In this document: piece by piece, positions 26,193 through 35,051 of the stretch | Layout of the letters: the number at the start of each line of letters is the position of its first letter | Position numbering within the stretch: position 1 is the first letter of the stretch | Origin: Kribbella sp. ALI-6-A | Lineage (GTDB): Bacteria; Actinomycetota; Actinomycetes; Propionibacteriales; Kribbellaceae | NCBI RefSeq assembly: GCF_001984195.1 | Contig: NZ_MTQN01000010.1 | Location: 186,001 to 250,000 of the forward strand | Length of the DNA stretch: 64,000 nucleotides | Direction of reading: 5' to 3' | Program-made: the position numbers and the translations under genes | The notes under the pieces: model-generated | The model's database searches: none | The model's input: only the letters and a program-made list of their open reading frames with translations | Told to the model about the DNA's origin: nothing

Positions 26193-27107
26193 ATGAGCGC
26201 TGAGGTCGACGTGATGGTGGAAATGCCCAAGCCCAAGGTGACCGAGCGGCCGGCGCGGGATCTCAACGGGTGGCCGATGGCCGGACTGGCGCTGGTGCTG
26301 CTGGCGGCTGCCGTGGTCCTGTTCGGGCTGGCCATCTCGCGCGAGCGGCCGGCGATGGGGGCCGCCGCGGTGGCCGTCTTGCTGGTCGCCCTGATCGTGG
26401 CCGCCGGCCTCACTCCGGTCTCGCCGGGGCGGGCGCGCGTGCTGCAGATCCTCGGCCGGTACGCCGGGACGATCCGCACCGACGGGCTGCGCTGGGTGAA
26501 TCCGATCTCGGTGCGCCAGCCGGTCTCCACCCGGATCCGCAACCACGAGACCACGGTCGCCAAGGTGAACGATGCCGACGGCAACCCGATCGAGATCGCC
26601 GCGGTGGTGGTCTGGCAGGTCGAGGACACCGCGCAGGCGTTGTTCGAGGTGGACGACTTCGTGGAGTTCGTCGCGATCCAGACCGAGACCGCGGTCCGGC
26701 ACATCGCCAACTCCTACCCCTACGACGTGCACACCGACGAAGGTGGCCTGTCGCTGCGGGACAGCACCGACGAGATCACCGAGACGTTGTCGGCCGAGAT
26801 CGGCGTCCGGGTACAGGCCGCCGGCGTGCACGTGATCGAGTCGCGGATCACCCATCTGGCCTACGCGCCGGAGATCGCTCAGGCGATGCTGCGCCGCCAG
26901 CAGGCCGGTGCCGTCGTCGCGGCCCGGCAGCGGATCGTCGAGGGCGCGGTCGGCATGGTCGAGCTGGCGCTGGACCGGCTGTCGGAGAACAACGTGGTCG
27001 ACCTCGACGAGGAGCGCAAGGCGACCATGGTCAGCAATCTGCTGGTGGTGCTGTGCGGCGACCGCGACGCGCAGCCGGTCGTGAACACCGGCTCGCTCTA
27101 CCAGTAA
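26193..27107 (+). CDS. SPFH domain membrane protein of an SPFH-RHH-GPP34 operon
   Basis: 304 residues with two N-terminal TMs (about 27-48 and 54-74), then an SPFH domain from ~75: [40 protein letters not shown] and [20 protein letters not shown] helical region with [20 protein letters not shown] and [20 protein letters not shown] follows. SPFH proteins scaffold membrane microdomains. The gene lies behind the AGTGATATCACT operator, 13 bases before a ribbon-helix-helix gene. Confidence 0.88.
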   Translation: MSAEVDVMVEMPKPKVTERPARDLNGWPMAGLALVLLAAAVVLFGLAISRERPAMGAAAVAVLLVALIVAAGLTPVSPGRARVLQILGRYAGTIRTDGLRWVNPISVRQPVSTRIRNHETTVAKVNDADGNPIEIAAVVVWQVEDTAQALFEVDDFVEFVAIQTETAVRHIANSYPYDVHTDEGGLSLRDSTDEITETLSAEIGVRVQAAGVHVIESRITHLAYAPEIAQAMLRRQQAGAVVAARQRIVEGAVGMVELALDRLSENNVVDLDEERKATMVSNLLVVLCGDRDAQPVVNTGSLYQ

Positions 27108-27120
27108 GGACACGGGGCCG

Positions 27121-27324
27121 ATGCCCACCGAACGCAAGAAGATCCTGCTCCGGCTGGATCCCGTGGTGCACGACGCGCTGGCTCGTTGGGCCTCCGACGA
27201 GCTGCGCAGCACCAACGCACAGATCGAGTTCCTGCTCCGGCGCGCCCTCGCCGATGCCGGCCGGCTGCCTGGTGAGGTCGGCAAGATGCGCCGCCCCGGC
27301 CGCCCCCGCAAGGAGGAGACATGA
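27121..27324 (+). CDS. Arc-like ribbon-helix-helix DNA-binding protein
   Basis: 67 residues. An N-terminal beta strand (RKKILLRLD) and two helices (PVVHDALARWASDELRS, NAQIEFLLRRALADAG) form the MetJ/Arc fold, followed by a basic tail ending RRPGRPRKEET, which has an AT-hook-like RPGRPRK. It is likely the dimeric autorepressor of the operon. Its TGA overlaps the ATG of the GPP34 gene. No toxin gene is present, so an ordinary toxin-antitoxin pair is unlikely. Confidence 0.85.
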   Translation: MPTERKKILLRLDPVVHDALARWASDELRSTNAQIEFLLRRALADAGRLPGEVGKMRRPGRPRKEET

Positions 27325-28073
27325 ACGCCCGCCTCGACCGCCGTCCCGGTACGCCGGGCCGCGGCGCCGCTCGCCCCGGCACTCCCGGCGCCGGCCCCGA
27401 TCGCCCTCGCCAAGTTGTTGCTTCTAGCAAGGGAGTCGTACCGCCCGGTCTCCCGGAACGCCTTTATCTGCTGGCTTTCGACCCATCTACCGGCAAGGTC
27501 GCCAATCGTTCCCGTCTCGGTCTGTTGCTCAACGCGGCGGCACTGACCGACCTCCACCTGGCCGGTCTGCTGACCGACGAGGACGGCCGGGTCGTCGCCG
27601 TCGCCGTCGCCGGCCCCGCCGGCTCGCCGATCGCCGAGCACCTGCTCGCCGAGATCCAGGCCGGCGGCCGCAAGCGCTGGAAGCGCTGGATCGAACGCCG
27701 TGCCCGCCACGCCGTCCCGCGGGTCCGCGACGAACTCGAGCGCAATCACCTGATCAAGGTCGAGTCCTACCGAAGGTTCGGCATTCTCCCGGCCGAGCGG
27801 ATCACCCTCCGCCAGCCGCTCGTACGCCGTCAACTGCTGCAGGCGGCCACCGACACCCTTCGCCCCGCCCGGCTCGTCACCCGGGTCGACCTGCGCGACG
27901 CCGCCCTCGTCGTCCTGGCGGCGACCGGGGAGCTCAAGCCGGTGCTGTCCAAGGAGCAGCGCAAGCAGCACAAGGAGCGGCTCGCCCAGCTGGCGGTCCG
28001 GATCGGGCCGGTCGTTCCGGCGCTGCGCAAGGCGATCCAGGCGCAGAACGCGGCGCACTCCGGCGGCGCTTGA
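27321..28073 (+). CDS. GPP34 (GOLPH3-type) family protein
   Basis: 250 residues. A basic, Pro/Gly-rich N-terminal ~35 residues are followed by the GPP34 fold: LPERLYLLAFDPSTGKV, NRSRLGLLLNAAALTDLHLA, GLLTDEDGRVV, then RRARHAVPRVRDELERN, LIKVESYRRFGILPAERITL and a C-terminal helical part. The eukaryotic relatives bind phosphatidylinositol-4-phosphate at Golgi membranes; the bacterial role is unknown. Coupling to an SPFH protein suggests a membrane-lipid or microdomain function (inference). Confidence 0.85.
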   Translation: MNARLDRRPGTPGRGAARPGTPGAGPDRPRQVVASSKGVVPPGLPERLYLLAFDPSTGKVANRSRLGLLLNAAALTDLHLAGLLTDEDGRVVAVAVAGPAGSPIAEHLLAEIQAGGRKRWKRWIERRARHAVPRVRDELERNHLIKVESYRRFGILPAERITLRQPLVRRQLLQAATDTLRPARLVTRVDLRDAALVVLAATGELKPVLSKEQRKQHKERLAQLAVRIGPVVPALRKAIQAQNAAHSGGA

Positions 28074-28083
28074 GGCTCGGCAG

Positions 28084-28135
28084 TTGACGCCAGGGGGTTC
28101 GTTGGTGCTACGGTTCATTGGTCAAGTAACGAACC
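28084..28135 (+). promoter_or_regulatory. Promoter with repeated GGTTC half-sites for the GntR-ABC operon
   Basis: TTGACG at 28084-28089 is a good -35 element and TACGGT (28109-28114) a possible -10 with a 19-bp spacer. GGTTCGTT at 28096-28103 is matched by its exact complement AACGAACC at 28128-28135. Another GGTTC lies at 28112, and a GAACC...GGTTC pair follows after 28139. The array overlaps the promoter and probably binds the downstream YtrA-type GntR. Confidence 0.6.
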
Positions 28136-28201
28136 TAAGAACCTCAGAGGGTTCACCGGTACCCTGACGACCGGTCAGGCCGAGACGAGAGAGGGACCAC
28201 G

Positions 28202-28558
28202 ATGTTCGACGATCGCAGTCCCATCTATCTCCAGATCGCGGACCAGATCAAGAACGACATCGTCACGGGTGCCCTCGCCGAGGACGAGCAGGTCATGTCG
28301 ACGAACCAGTACGCCGCGTTCTACCGGATCAATCCGGCGACCGCGGCCAAGGGCTTCGCCCAGCTGGTCGACGAGGGCGTGCTCTACAAAAAGCGCGGGA
28401 TCGGGATGTTCGTCAGCCCGAACGCCCGCGAGTTGCTGCGCGGCGGCCGCCGGGACGCGTTTTTCGCCGACGTGGTCGACCCGATGATCGCCGAGGCGCG
28501 TGCGGTCGGCGTCCCGTTGTCCGAGGTGGTCCGGTACATCCAGAAGGAGGAACAGTGA
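28202..28558 (+). CDS. GntR family regulator, YtrA subfamily
   Basis: 118 residues: winged HTH at 7-75 (PIYLQIADQIKNDIVTGALA, RINPATAAKGFAQLVDEGVL, KKRGIGMFV) plus a short helical tail. It is the first gene of an exporter operon and overlaps the ATPase gene by four bases. Likely an autorepressor responding to cell-envelope stress, as the B. subtilis YtrA family does. It is the second YtrA-type module in the window. Confidence 0.9.
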   Translation: MFDDRSPIYLQIADQIKNDIVTGALAEDEQVMSTNQYAAFYRINPATAAKGFAQLVDEGVLYKKRGIGMFVSPNARELLRGGRRDAFFADVVDPMIAEARAVGVPLSEVVRYIQKEEQ

Positions 28559-29466
28559 ACGCGCTGGAAGTGCGGGCCGAGAACCTCACCGTCCGGTTCG
28601 GCGGAGTCCCCGCCGTGGACGGGCTGGACCTGCGGCTCGCGCCGGGCAAGATCCACGGCCTGCTCGGCCGCAACGGATCCGGCAAGAGCACGCTGGCCGC
28701 GCTGCTGGCCGGGTTCCGCAAGCCCGACGAGGGTCAGGTGCTGCTCAGCGGCGGCGACCTGGGCGCGCCGCGTTCGCCGTACGAGGACGCGGTGGTGACC
28801 AGCCGGATCTGCCTGATCCGGGAGTCGGGCGACCTGTACGACCAGGTGCCGGTCAAGCACGTCCTCGGGTACGCCGCGAGCCTGCGGCCGTACTGGGACC
28901 ACGACCTGGCCGGTGAGCTGCTGGACAAGTTCGAGGTGCCGATCGGCAAGAAGGTGCAGAAGCTGTCCCGCGGCAAGCGGTCCGCGCTGGGCGTCGTGCT
29001 CGGCCTGGCCAGCCGGGCGCCGCTGACCATCTTCGACGAAACCTACCTCGGCATGGACGTGCCGTCCCGGGAGCTGTTCTACGACGTTCTGCTGGCCGAC
29101 TACGCCGAGGTCCCGCGGACGATCCTGCTGTCCACCCATCTGGTCAGCGAGGTCAGCGCGCTGCTCGAGGAGGTCGTGATCCTCGATCGCGGCCGGCTCG
29201 TCACCCAGGCGCCGGTCGACACGCTGCGCGGCCGTGGAGCATCGCTGGTCGGCCCGGCGGCGGTGGTCGACGAGCTGACCGCCGGCCTCGCCGTACTGGC
29301 TGAACAGCGGCTGGGTGGGACCAAGTCGGTCACTGTGCTCGGTGACCTCGACGAGGCCCTGCTGGCCAAGGCTCGCTCTGCCGGACTGGAAGTCGGCCAG
29401 GTCGGCCTGCAGGACCTGTTCGTCCACCTGACCGCACCGGTTCCGTCGAAGGAGGCAAGGCGATGA
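28555..29466 (+). CDS. ABC transporter ATP-binding protein with degenerate signature
   Basis: 303 residues starting GTG 28555. Walker A is LLGRNGSGKST and the H-loop is STHLVSE. The signature is KLSRGKRSALG instead of LSGGQ, and Walker B reads PLTIFDETYLGMD, with the catalytic Glu kept. Such a signature is common in YtrB-like exporters of this regulator family, so it may be functional. A ~90-residue C-terminal extension follows. The next gene overlaps by four bases. Confidence 0.87.
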   Translation: MNALEVRAENLTVRFGGVPAVDGLDLRLAPGKIHGLLGRNGSGKSTLAALLAGFRKPDEGQVLLSGGDLGAPRSPYEDAVVTSRICLIRESGDLYDQVPVKHVLGYAASLRPYWDHDLAGELLDKFEVPIGKKVQKLSRGKRSALGVVLGLASRAPLTIFDETYLGMDVPSRELFYDVLLADYAEVPRTILLSTHLVSEVSALLEEVVILDRGRLVTQAPVDTLRGRGASLVGPAAVVDELTAGLAVLAEQRLGGTKSVTVLGDLDEALLAKARSAGLEVGQVGLQDLFVHLTAPVPSKEARR

Positions 29467-30227
29467 CCACCACCAGCCCCGCCGCGACCCTGCCGAACGG
29501 GGTCACCTCCGGACAGCGCCTGCGCCGGGTACTGCGGGCGATGCGGATCGGGATGACGCCGATGCTCGGCGGCTACTGGGTGATCATGGTGCTGGGGTTC
29601 CTGGTGGCCGGCGTGGTCATCCAGTTCGCCAGCGACGGCGACAACCACTCGATCTGGGACTACGGCACACAGTCGCCGAAGTACTTCTCACTGGCGGTCG
29701 GCATCACGATCGGCCCGGCGTTCTTCACGTCGATGATCTCGCTCGGCATCACCCGGCGGATGTTCTCGGTGGCGGCGAGCGTCTTCCTGGTCGCCGCCGC
29801 GGCCGGTACGGCGCTGCTGTGGGTGCTGGTCTACCAGATCGAGCACGTCATCTACGCCTGGCAGGGCTGGACGCAGGCCTTCGCCAATCCGCATCTGTTC
29901 ACCAGCACGTCGCAGGTCGGGCTGATCTTCGCCGAGTTCTTCCTGCTGGTCATGTCGCACGAGGTTGCCGGCTGGCTGACCGGCCTCGCCTTCATGCGGT
30001 TCGGTGTCTGGAAAGGGCTCCTGCTGCTGCCGGTGACGTTGCTGCCGGCCGCCGCCGCGGAGTTCCTGCTGGTCGCGCAGTGGCTCGCCGAGGCGATCGC
30101 GAACACCGGCTACCACCGCCCGGCACTGGCCGTCGCGGTCCCCGGAGTGCTGGCGGTCAGCGTTCTGGGCCTGTACTCCGGCTACCTGATGATCCGCTCG
30201 TTCGGCGTCCGGCCGACCAAGGGCTGA
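29463..30227 (+). CDS. ABC exporter membrane subunit
   Basis: 254 residues with about six TMs (roughly 42-62, 85-105, 112-135, 155-178, 184-207 and 217-238). No conserved catalytic motif. Position after the YtrA-type regulator and ATPase identifies it as the membrane partner. It is followed 52 bases later by a second complete ABC pair. Confidence 0.75.
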   Translation: MTTTSPAATLPNGVTSGQRLRRVLRAMRIGMTPMLGGYWVIMVLGFLVAGVVIQFASDGDNHSIWDYGTQSPKYFSLAVGITIGPAFFTSMISLGITRRMFSVAASVFLVAAAAGTALLWVLVYQIEHVIYAWQGWTQAFANPHLFTSTSQVGLIFAEFFLLVMSHEVAGWLTGLAFMRFGVWKGLLLLPVTLLPAAAAEFLLVAQWLAEAIANTGYHRPALAVAVPGVLAVSVLGLYSGYLMIRSFGVRPTKG

Positions 30228-30279
30228 TCCCTCCACCCCTTCGTTCTTCACCTTCACCTGCACCGAGGAAGGCTTCGCC

Positions 30280-31218
30280 ATGCCCGAAAACACCGCCGCG
30301 GAGGACTTGGTCGTCGTCCGCAACCTCCGCAAGACCTACGGCGCGACGGTCGCCGTCGACGACGTGTCGCTGTCCGTCCGCTCCGGCGAGATCTTCGGCG
30401 TCCTCGGCCCGAACGGCGCCGGCAAGACCACCACGGTCGAGTCGATCGCCGGGTTGCGCACTCCCGACAGCGGCACGGTGCGCGTGGCCGGCCTGGACCC
30501 GCACACCCACCGCGGCGAGATCACCGCGCTGATCGGGGTGCAGCTGCAGGCCAGTGAACTGCCGGACAAGATCAAGGCCCGGGAAGCGCTCCAGCTGTAC
30601 GCGTCGTTCTACCCGGAGCCGCGCGATCCGGCCGAGCTGCTGGAGCTGCTCGGCCTGACCAAGGTGCAGGACACGCCGTTCGCCAAGCTGTCCGGCGGGC
30701 AGAAGCAGCGGCTCTCGATCGCGCTGGCGCTGGTCGGCAACCCGAGGATCGCGATTCTCGACGAGCTCACCACCGGCCTGGACCCGCAGGCCCGGCGCGA
30801 CACCTGGGAGCTGGTCCGCACGATCCGCGACACCGGCGTGACGATCATCCTGGTCACCCACTTCATGGAGGAGGCCGAGAACCTCTGCGACCGGATCGCG
30901 ATCATCGACGGCGGTCGCGTGGTCGCGCTGGACACCCCGGCCGGCCTGGTCGATGCGGCCCGGTCCGAGCAGCGGATCACCTTCCGGCTGTCCGGGGCGC
31001 TGGCCGACGAGACCGTGCTGACCTCGCTGGCGGCGGTCAGCACGGTCAGCACCGACAACGGCCGATTCGTTGTCACCGGCAACGATGACGTCCTGGTCGC
31101 CGTCGTCACCACGCTGGCCGCGCACGGCCTGACGCCGATCGACCTGCACACCGAACAGACCACCCTGGACGACGCCTTCCTGCTGCTCGCGGGCCGGAAC
31201 TTCGAAGGAGCGAACTGA
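30280..31218 (+). CDS. ABC transporter ATP-binding protein, DrrA/daunorubicin-resistance type
   Basis: 312 residues with Walker A GPNGAGKTT, Q-loop GVQLQASELPDKI, signature LSGGQKQRLS, Walker B IAILDELTTGLD and H-loop VTHFMEEAE. In Walker B the Pro after the catalytic Glu is replaced by Leu. The C-terminal ~90 residues form the DrrA-type regulatory extension ending TTLDDAFLLLAGRNF. Its stop overlaps the next ATG (TGATG). Confidence 0.9.
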   Translation: MPENTAAEDLVVVRNLRKTYGATVAVDDVSLSVRSGEIFGVLGPNGAGKTTTVESIAGLRTPDSGTVRVAGLDPHTHRGEITALIGVQLQASELPDKIKAREALQLYASFYPEPRDPAELLELLGLTKVQDTPFAKLSGGQKQRLSIALALVGNPRIAILDELTTGLDPQARRDTWELVRTIRDTGVTIILVTHFMEEAENLCDRIAIIDGGRVVALDTPAGLVDAARSEQRITFRLSGALADETVLTSLAAVSTVSTDNGRFVVTGNDDVLVAVVTTLAAHGLTPIDLHTEQTTLDDAFLLLAGRNFEGAN

Positions 31219-31943
31219 TGAGCCAGACGCTGAGCCTGACCCGGATCGAGAGCAAGCTGTTCGTCCGGGACTGGACCGGACTGTTCTTCGTCTTCGTGCT
31301 GCCGCTCGGGCTGCTGACCATCTTCTCGCTGATCGGTGGCGACAACCCGAATCCGGACGACGGCATCCCGCCGAGCTTCCTGCCCACGATGGCGATCGGC
31401 ATCGGCATCGCGCTGCTCGGCATGGCGACGCTGCCGATGATCCTGGCCGGCTACCGGGAGAAGGGCGTGCTGCGGCGGCTGTCGACCACGCCGGTCAAGC
31501 CGGTCAAACTGCTGGTCGCCCAGCTCCTGCTGCACCTCGTTGCCGCCGCGCTGGTGATCGGTGTGATCCTCGGTGCCGGGGCGCTGTTCTTCGACGCCGC
31601 GCTGCCCAGCGCGCCGCTGCCCTTCGTCGTCGCAGCGGCGCTGTACTCGATCGCTCTGTTGAGCATCGGACTGTTGATCGCCGCACTGGTCTCCACCGCC
31701 AAGGCGGCCAGCGTGGTCGGCAACATCCTGCTCTTCCCGAGCATGTTCTTCGCCGGCGTCTGGACGCCGGGCGACGTGATGCCGGAGTCGATCCGCTGGC
31801 TGCGCGACGTCACCCCGATGGGCGCGGGCATGACCAGCATGCAGGACGCCTGGTCGGGTCAGTGGCCCGGCACCGTCAGCCTGATCGCGCTCGTCGTCGC
31901 GATCGCCGGCTGCCTCGCGGTGGCGGCCCGGTTCTTCCGCTGA
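31218..31943 (+). CDS. ABC-2 type permease, DrrB-like
   Basis: 241 residues with six TMs, beginning SQTLSLTRIESKLFVRDWTG; the ABC2_membrane pattern EKGVLRRLSTTPVKPVKLLV follows TM2 and FPSMFFAGVWTPGDVMPESI precedes the last TM. It pairs with the overlapping DrrA-like ATPase to export a hydrophobic compound. It may be cotranscribed with the preceding GntR-ABC genes. A hairpin terminator lies seven bases after the stop. Confidence 0.87.
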   Translation: MSQTLSLTRIESKLFVRDWTGLFFVFVLPLGLLTIFSLIGGDNPNPDDGIPPSFLPTMAIGIGIALLGMATLPMILAGYREKGVLRRLSTTPVKPVKLLVAQLLLHLVAAALVIGVILGAGALFFDAALPSAPLPFVVAAALYSIALLSIGLLIAALVSTAKAASVVGNILLFPSMFFAGVWTPGDVMPESIRWLRDVTPMGAGMTSMQDAWSGQWPGTVSLIALVVAIAGCLAVAARFFR

Positions 31944-31950
31944 GAGTGAC

Positions 31951-31977
31951 GGTTATGCACAGGGGGTGTGCATAACC
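31951..31977 (+). terminator. Hairpin terminator after the DrrAB-like genes
   Basis: GGTTATGCACA and TGTGCATAACC form a perfect 11-bp stem around a GGGGG loop, seven bases after the permease stop. No U tract. The arms contain TTATGCACA, one base away from the E. coli DnaA box TTATCCACA. Confidence 0.65.
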
Positions 31978-32245
31978 ACGACGGTTCCTGTGGACGGGCG
32001 GGCACTCACTGTGGACGACACGCGGTCATTGGTGAAATGGCAGCAACCGCCCGCCGGAAAGGGTTGTGCGGCACGGGTCCGCGGCGGTAGAAAGGGCGGC
32101 ACGCCGTTCCATTCGGTACGGCGGGTCGAACGGAAACCGAGGCCCCTTGCGGTGGGGATCCCCACCGAGGTAGACCGGTGACGGGGTCTGCCGGACTCCA
32201 CGGATCCGCTTCGGGAAGCTGGAGACGTCACCTTCCTTCAGCTCT
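31978..32245. other. Intergenic region between two convergent terminators
   Basis: No gene is recognised; a 71-codon open frame (31966-32181) starts inside the terminator and resembles nothing known. The stretch holds TGTGGACGG (31989-31997) and TGTGGACGA (32010-32018), whose complements are near DnaA-box sequence, and a perfect 18-bp palindrome CGGTGGGGATCCCCACCG at 32150-32167. It could hide a small RNA. Confidence 0.4.
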
Positions 32246-32282
32246 GCTGGGCCCCTCCGACTCATACTCTGAGGGGCCCAGC
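32246..32282 (-). terminator. Terminator of the glycosidase gene
   Basis: GCTGGGCCCCTC and its exact complement GAGGGGCCCAGC flank a 13-base loop; the hairpin begins 14 bases beyond the minus-strand glycosidase stop codon. Confidence 0.8.
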
Positions 32283-32296
32283 TTCACGTCCGCTTG

Positions 32297-35008
32297 CTAC
32301 CGCAGGGTGATGATCACGCTGCTCGACGAACCACGGGCGGCCACCCGGACCTCGGTGCCACGACTTGTCGTCACCAGCTCGTACGCCGTACGGCGGCCGT
32401 CCAGCCAGACCCCGGCGACCTTGGCGCCGGTCGGCAGCACCGCGCCGACCGTGACGTCCGCGTGCAGGCCCCGGGTCTTCACGTCGGTCCGTAACTCCTT
32501 GCCTGCAAGGCGTGCGGACACGTCAACCGATCCCCGGCCGATCCGGATGTTGCTTCCGGCCACCTTCTGCTGTCCACCGGGAAGCTGCGGGACAACGGCG
32601 AGCCGGTCCCGGCCCAGGTCGGGGTCGACGCCGAGCTGCTGGTGCACGACCGGCCACAGCACGCCGTACGTGCCCCACGCCTGGAGCGACATCGAGCGGT
32701 CGGTGAACGGCCGGTCGATGTTCGCGGGGGAGTCCGGTGACGGGGCGATCTCCGGCATCGCGCCGGGGGTCTCCCAGACCTCGGGGTCGAGCTGGATCCG
32801 GGCGTTGCCGGTGGTGTAGACCTGCTGCTGGTTCCGGCCCAGTCGGCCGAAGTTGCCTTCAGCAACTGCCATGATCGAGGTGTTGAGCGAGAAGATCGCG
32901 CGCTCGCTCTTCACCGCCGACACGACGCTGTCGCAGGACGGTCCGGGGTTGCCGGCCGGGTCCGCGGTCGGGCCGGTGCCGGTGTGGAACAGGCCGAAAT
33001 CGCCTGTGTAGCAAGCCTTTTCACGTTGGTCGAGGGCGATCTTCGCGTGCTCCGGCGAGGCCAGTGGGCGGTCCGGCCGGCCGGGCCTGGTGAGCATCGC
33101 CTCCATCGGCGTGACGCCGGTCCAGTGCCGCTGGAAGATCGGCTTGTTGTCGTTCGCCGGATCCGCCGGGTCGTCGATCGAGTCGGCGTACCCGAAGGCC
33201 TGCGGTACCCACCACTGGGCCTCGAACCGCTTCTCCAGGTCTTCGGCCTTCGCGGTCGCCCACTGCTGGGTCAGCCGGTCGCGTTTGGAGGCGGCCAGGT
33301 CGGCGAGGTCGCGCAGGCCACGCGCCAGGTAGACCGTGCTGTCCAGCTTCTCCGCGCCCATGCCGCTGCGTTCGACGTTGGCCAGTCCTTCGAGCCAGCC
33401 GTCGTTGTCCTGGTCCAGCTCGCGGTAGACGTAGCGCAGGTTGCGCACGCTGAAGTCGTACAGCTGGTCGCGGAACCGGTCGTCGCCGGTCCACCGCCAC
33501 AGCAGTGCGACGATGCTCGGGAACTTGACCGTTTCGTCGGTGTTGCCCGCGCTCTGGTTGGAACCGAAGTAGACGTCGCCGGTCGGCATCACCTCGTGCG
33601 CGACCTTGCCGCTGCGGTGGTTGAGGATGTCGCTGATCTCCTGCAGGGACTTCAGGTGTTGCTTGGCCGTGTCGAACTGACCGGCCGCGACCGCGGCGTA
33701 CGCGGTGTACTCGCCGTCGGTGGCGAACAGCCAGGGATAGTCGGGGAAGCCGGCGCCGAACCAGCGGGCGCGGTCGACGGTTCCTGCCGGGGCGGGGTAG
33801 GACTTGCCCTCGTTGACGTCCCGGATCTCCAGGTCGCGCGACTCCTGGACGGAGTCGGCGAGGTTCTGCTTGCTCCACTCGACACTCTGCTGGAGCAGGC
33901 GGTCGCCGGGCAGGTCGACGACGGACTGTCCGGCCAGGCCCGCCCTGGCCCTGATCTTTGCTTTGAGCAACCTTTCCGGATTGCTGATCGCACGACGGAA
34001 TTCGCGGGTGGCGGCTGTGCTGCTGTCGTCGGAGCCGGCCACGGCGAACCACAGCGTCGTGGTCTTCCCGGCCTTCAGGTCGACGCGGTAGCTCAGTCGC
34101 CCACCGGTCCCCTTGCCGAACGCCGAGTCGTCACACCGCGCGGGCGGCGTACCGTCGGCGGGGCAGATCACGGCCGGGTCCTGCGGGCCGCGATGGTTGG
34201 CGCCAAGGGCGTGCCCGGTCGGGCGGAGCGCCGATCCGACCACGGCGGTGTAGTCGTGCGGCTCGGCGTTGGGGATGGGAGAGGTGCCGCGGTCGCGGAA
34301 GCGCAGCACTCCGCCGGCGTACGATCCGCTGTCCGGGAGGTTGGCCTGACCGGCGTTCGGGGTCGTGCCACCCCACGGGTAGGCCGGCATCAGCTCCGAG
34401 TGCGCATCGAGATCGAGCCGGACTGTTTTGTTCTGCTGGGGTTTGAAGGTCAGCCCGACGACCGTCGCCCTGAGGCCGTCCGGTACGAAGTCCGTCCGCT
34501 GCACGCCGTTGGCGTAGTCGATGCGCTGGTAGCCGTAGCCGCTGGTGTATTTCGTCGCCGCGACCTGCCTGCCCAGCCAGGCGCCGTCGACCCCGAACCA
34601 CATCCCGTCCAGCAACTTGATCGGCTGGGACCAGATCCCACCCATCTCACCGCGAGTGTGCCAGCCGGTCGCGGGGTAGAGGCCGGTCTCATCGCCCATC
34701 GCGTAGGCCCGATCGCCGACCACCAGGGAGCGTCGATCGGAGAGCCGGGTGCTCTCGGAGAGTTCGCGCGTTGCGCCGGGCCGGGCACCAGGTCCGCCGG
34801 GATGCGCGCTCTGCGCGCTGCCTCGTCCGCCACTCGCGGCGTCTGTCGGGACGGCGTTGGCCTGCGCGGCTACACCCGCGAGCAGCGTCGCGGCCGCGAG
34901 CAGCCCGACGCCAGCGGTGCGGGACGTTCGATCGTGCAGCAGTCCGGCGCCCGCCGTGCGGGAGCGGCGGGGGCCGGGTGGTCCGGAGGTGGTCGGGCGG
35001 GGTGTCAT
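32297..35008 (-). CDS. Secreted (alpha/alpha)6-barrel glycoside hydrolase
   Basis: 903 residues with an N-terminal export signal: two Arg pairs, then GVGLLAAATLLAGVAAQANA. The first ~350 mature residues form a beta-sandwich-like region. From ~350 to ~800 there is an amylo-1,6-glucosidase/trehalase-like barrel with ARWFGAGFPDYPWLFATDGE, NHRSGKVAHEVMPTGDVYFG, ELDQDNDGWLEGLANVERSG and WGTYGVLWPVVHQQLGVDPD. Asp and Glu in DNDGWLE are plausible acid/base residues. The C-terminal ~90 residues are a beta domain. Substrate is unknown; it lies next to a LacI regulator. Confidence 0.82.
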   Translation of the reverse strand: MTPRPTTSGPPGPRRSRTAGAGLLHDRTSRTAGVGLLAAATLLAGVAAQANAVPTDAASGGRGSAQSAHPGGPGARPGATRELSESTRLSDRRSLVVGDRAYAMGDETGLYPATGWHTRGEMGGIWSQPIKLLDGMWFGVDGAWLGRQVAATKYTSGYGYQRIDYANGVQRTDFVPDGLRATVVGLTFKPQQNKTVRLDLDAHSELMPAYPWGGTTPNAGQANLPDSGSYAGGVLRFRDRGTSPIPNAEPHDYTAVVGSALRPTGHALGANHRGPQDPAVICPADGTPPARCDDSAFGKGTGGRLSYRVDLKAGKTTTLWFAVAGSDDSSTAATREFRRAISNPERLLKAKIRARAGLAGQSVVDLPGDRLLQQSVEWSKQNLADSVQESRDLEIRDVNEGKSYPAPAGTVDRARWFGAGFPDYPWLFATDGEYTAYAAVAAGQFDTAKQHLKSLQEISDILNHRSGKVAHEVMPTGDVYFGSNQSAGNTDETVKFPSIVALLWRWTGDDRFRDQLYDFSVRNLRYVYRELDQDNDGWLEGLANVERSGMGAEKLDSTVYLARGLRDLADLAASKRDRLTQQWATAKAEDLEKRFEAQWWVPQAFGYADSIDDPADPANDNKPIFQRHWTGVTPMEAMLTRPGRPDRPLASPEHAKIALDQREKACYTGDFGLFHTGTGPTADPAGNPGPSCDSVVSAVKSERAIFSLNTSIMAVAEGNFGRLGRNQQQVYTTGNARIQLDPEVWETPGAMPEIAPSPDSPANIDRPFTDRSMSLQAWGTYGVLWPVVHQQLGVDPDLGRDRLAVVPQLPGGQQKVAGSNIRIGRGSVDVSARLAGKELRTDVKTRGLHADVTVGAVLPTGAKVAGVWLDGRRTAYELVTTSRGTEVRVAARGSSSSVIITLR

Positions 35009-35051
35009 GACAAGATTCCTCCTTCTCGCGGCACTCGCGCGTACCGCGTCA

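Noticed and set aside
27121..28073. Toxin-antitoxin pair (RHH antitoxin with following gene)
   Set aside because: The downstream protein is a GPP34 family member of 250 residues, not a known toxin, and an SPFH gene leads the operon.
31951..32020. Replication origin
   Set aside because: Only a few imperfect DnaA boxes, and no dnaA, dnaN or gyrB nearby.
32150..32167. LacI operator for the glycosidase
   Set aside because: The palindrome lies beyond the glycosidase 3' terminator, far from the LacI and glycosidase promoters.
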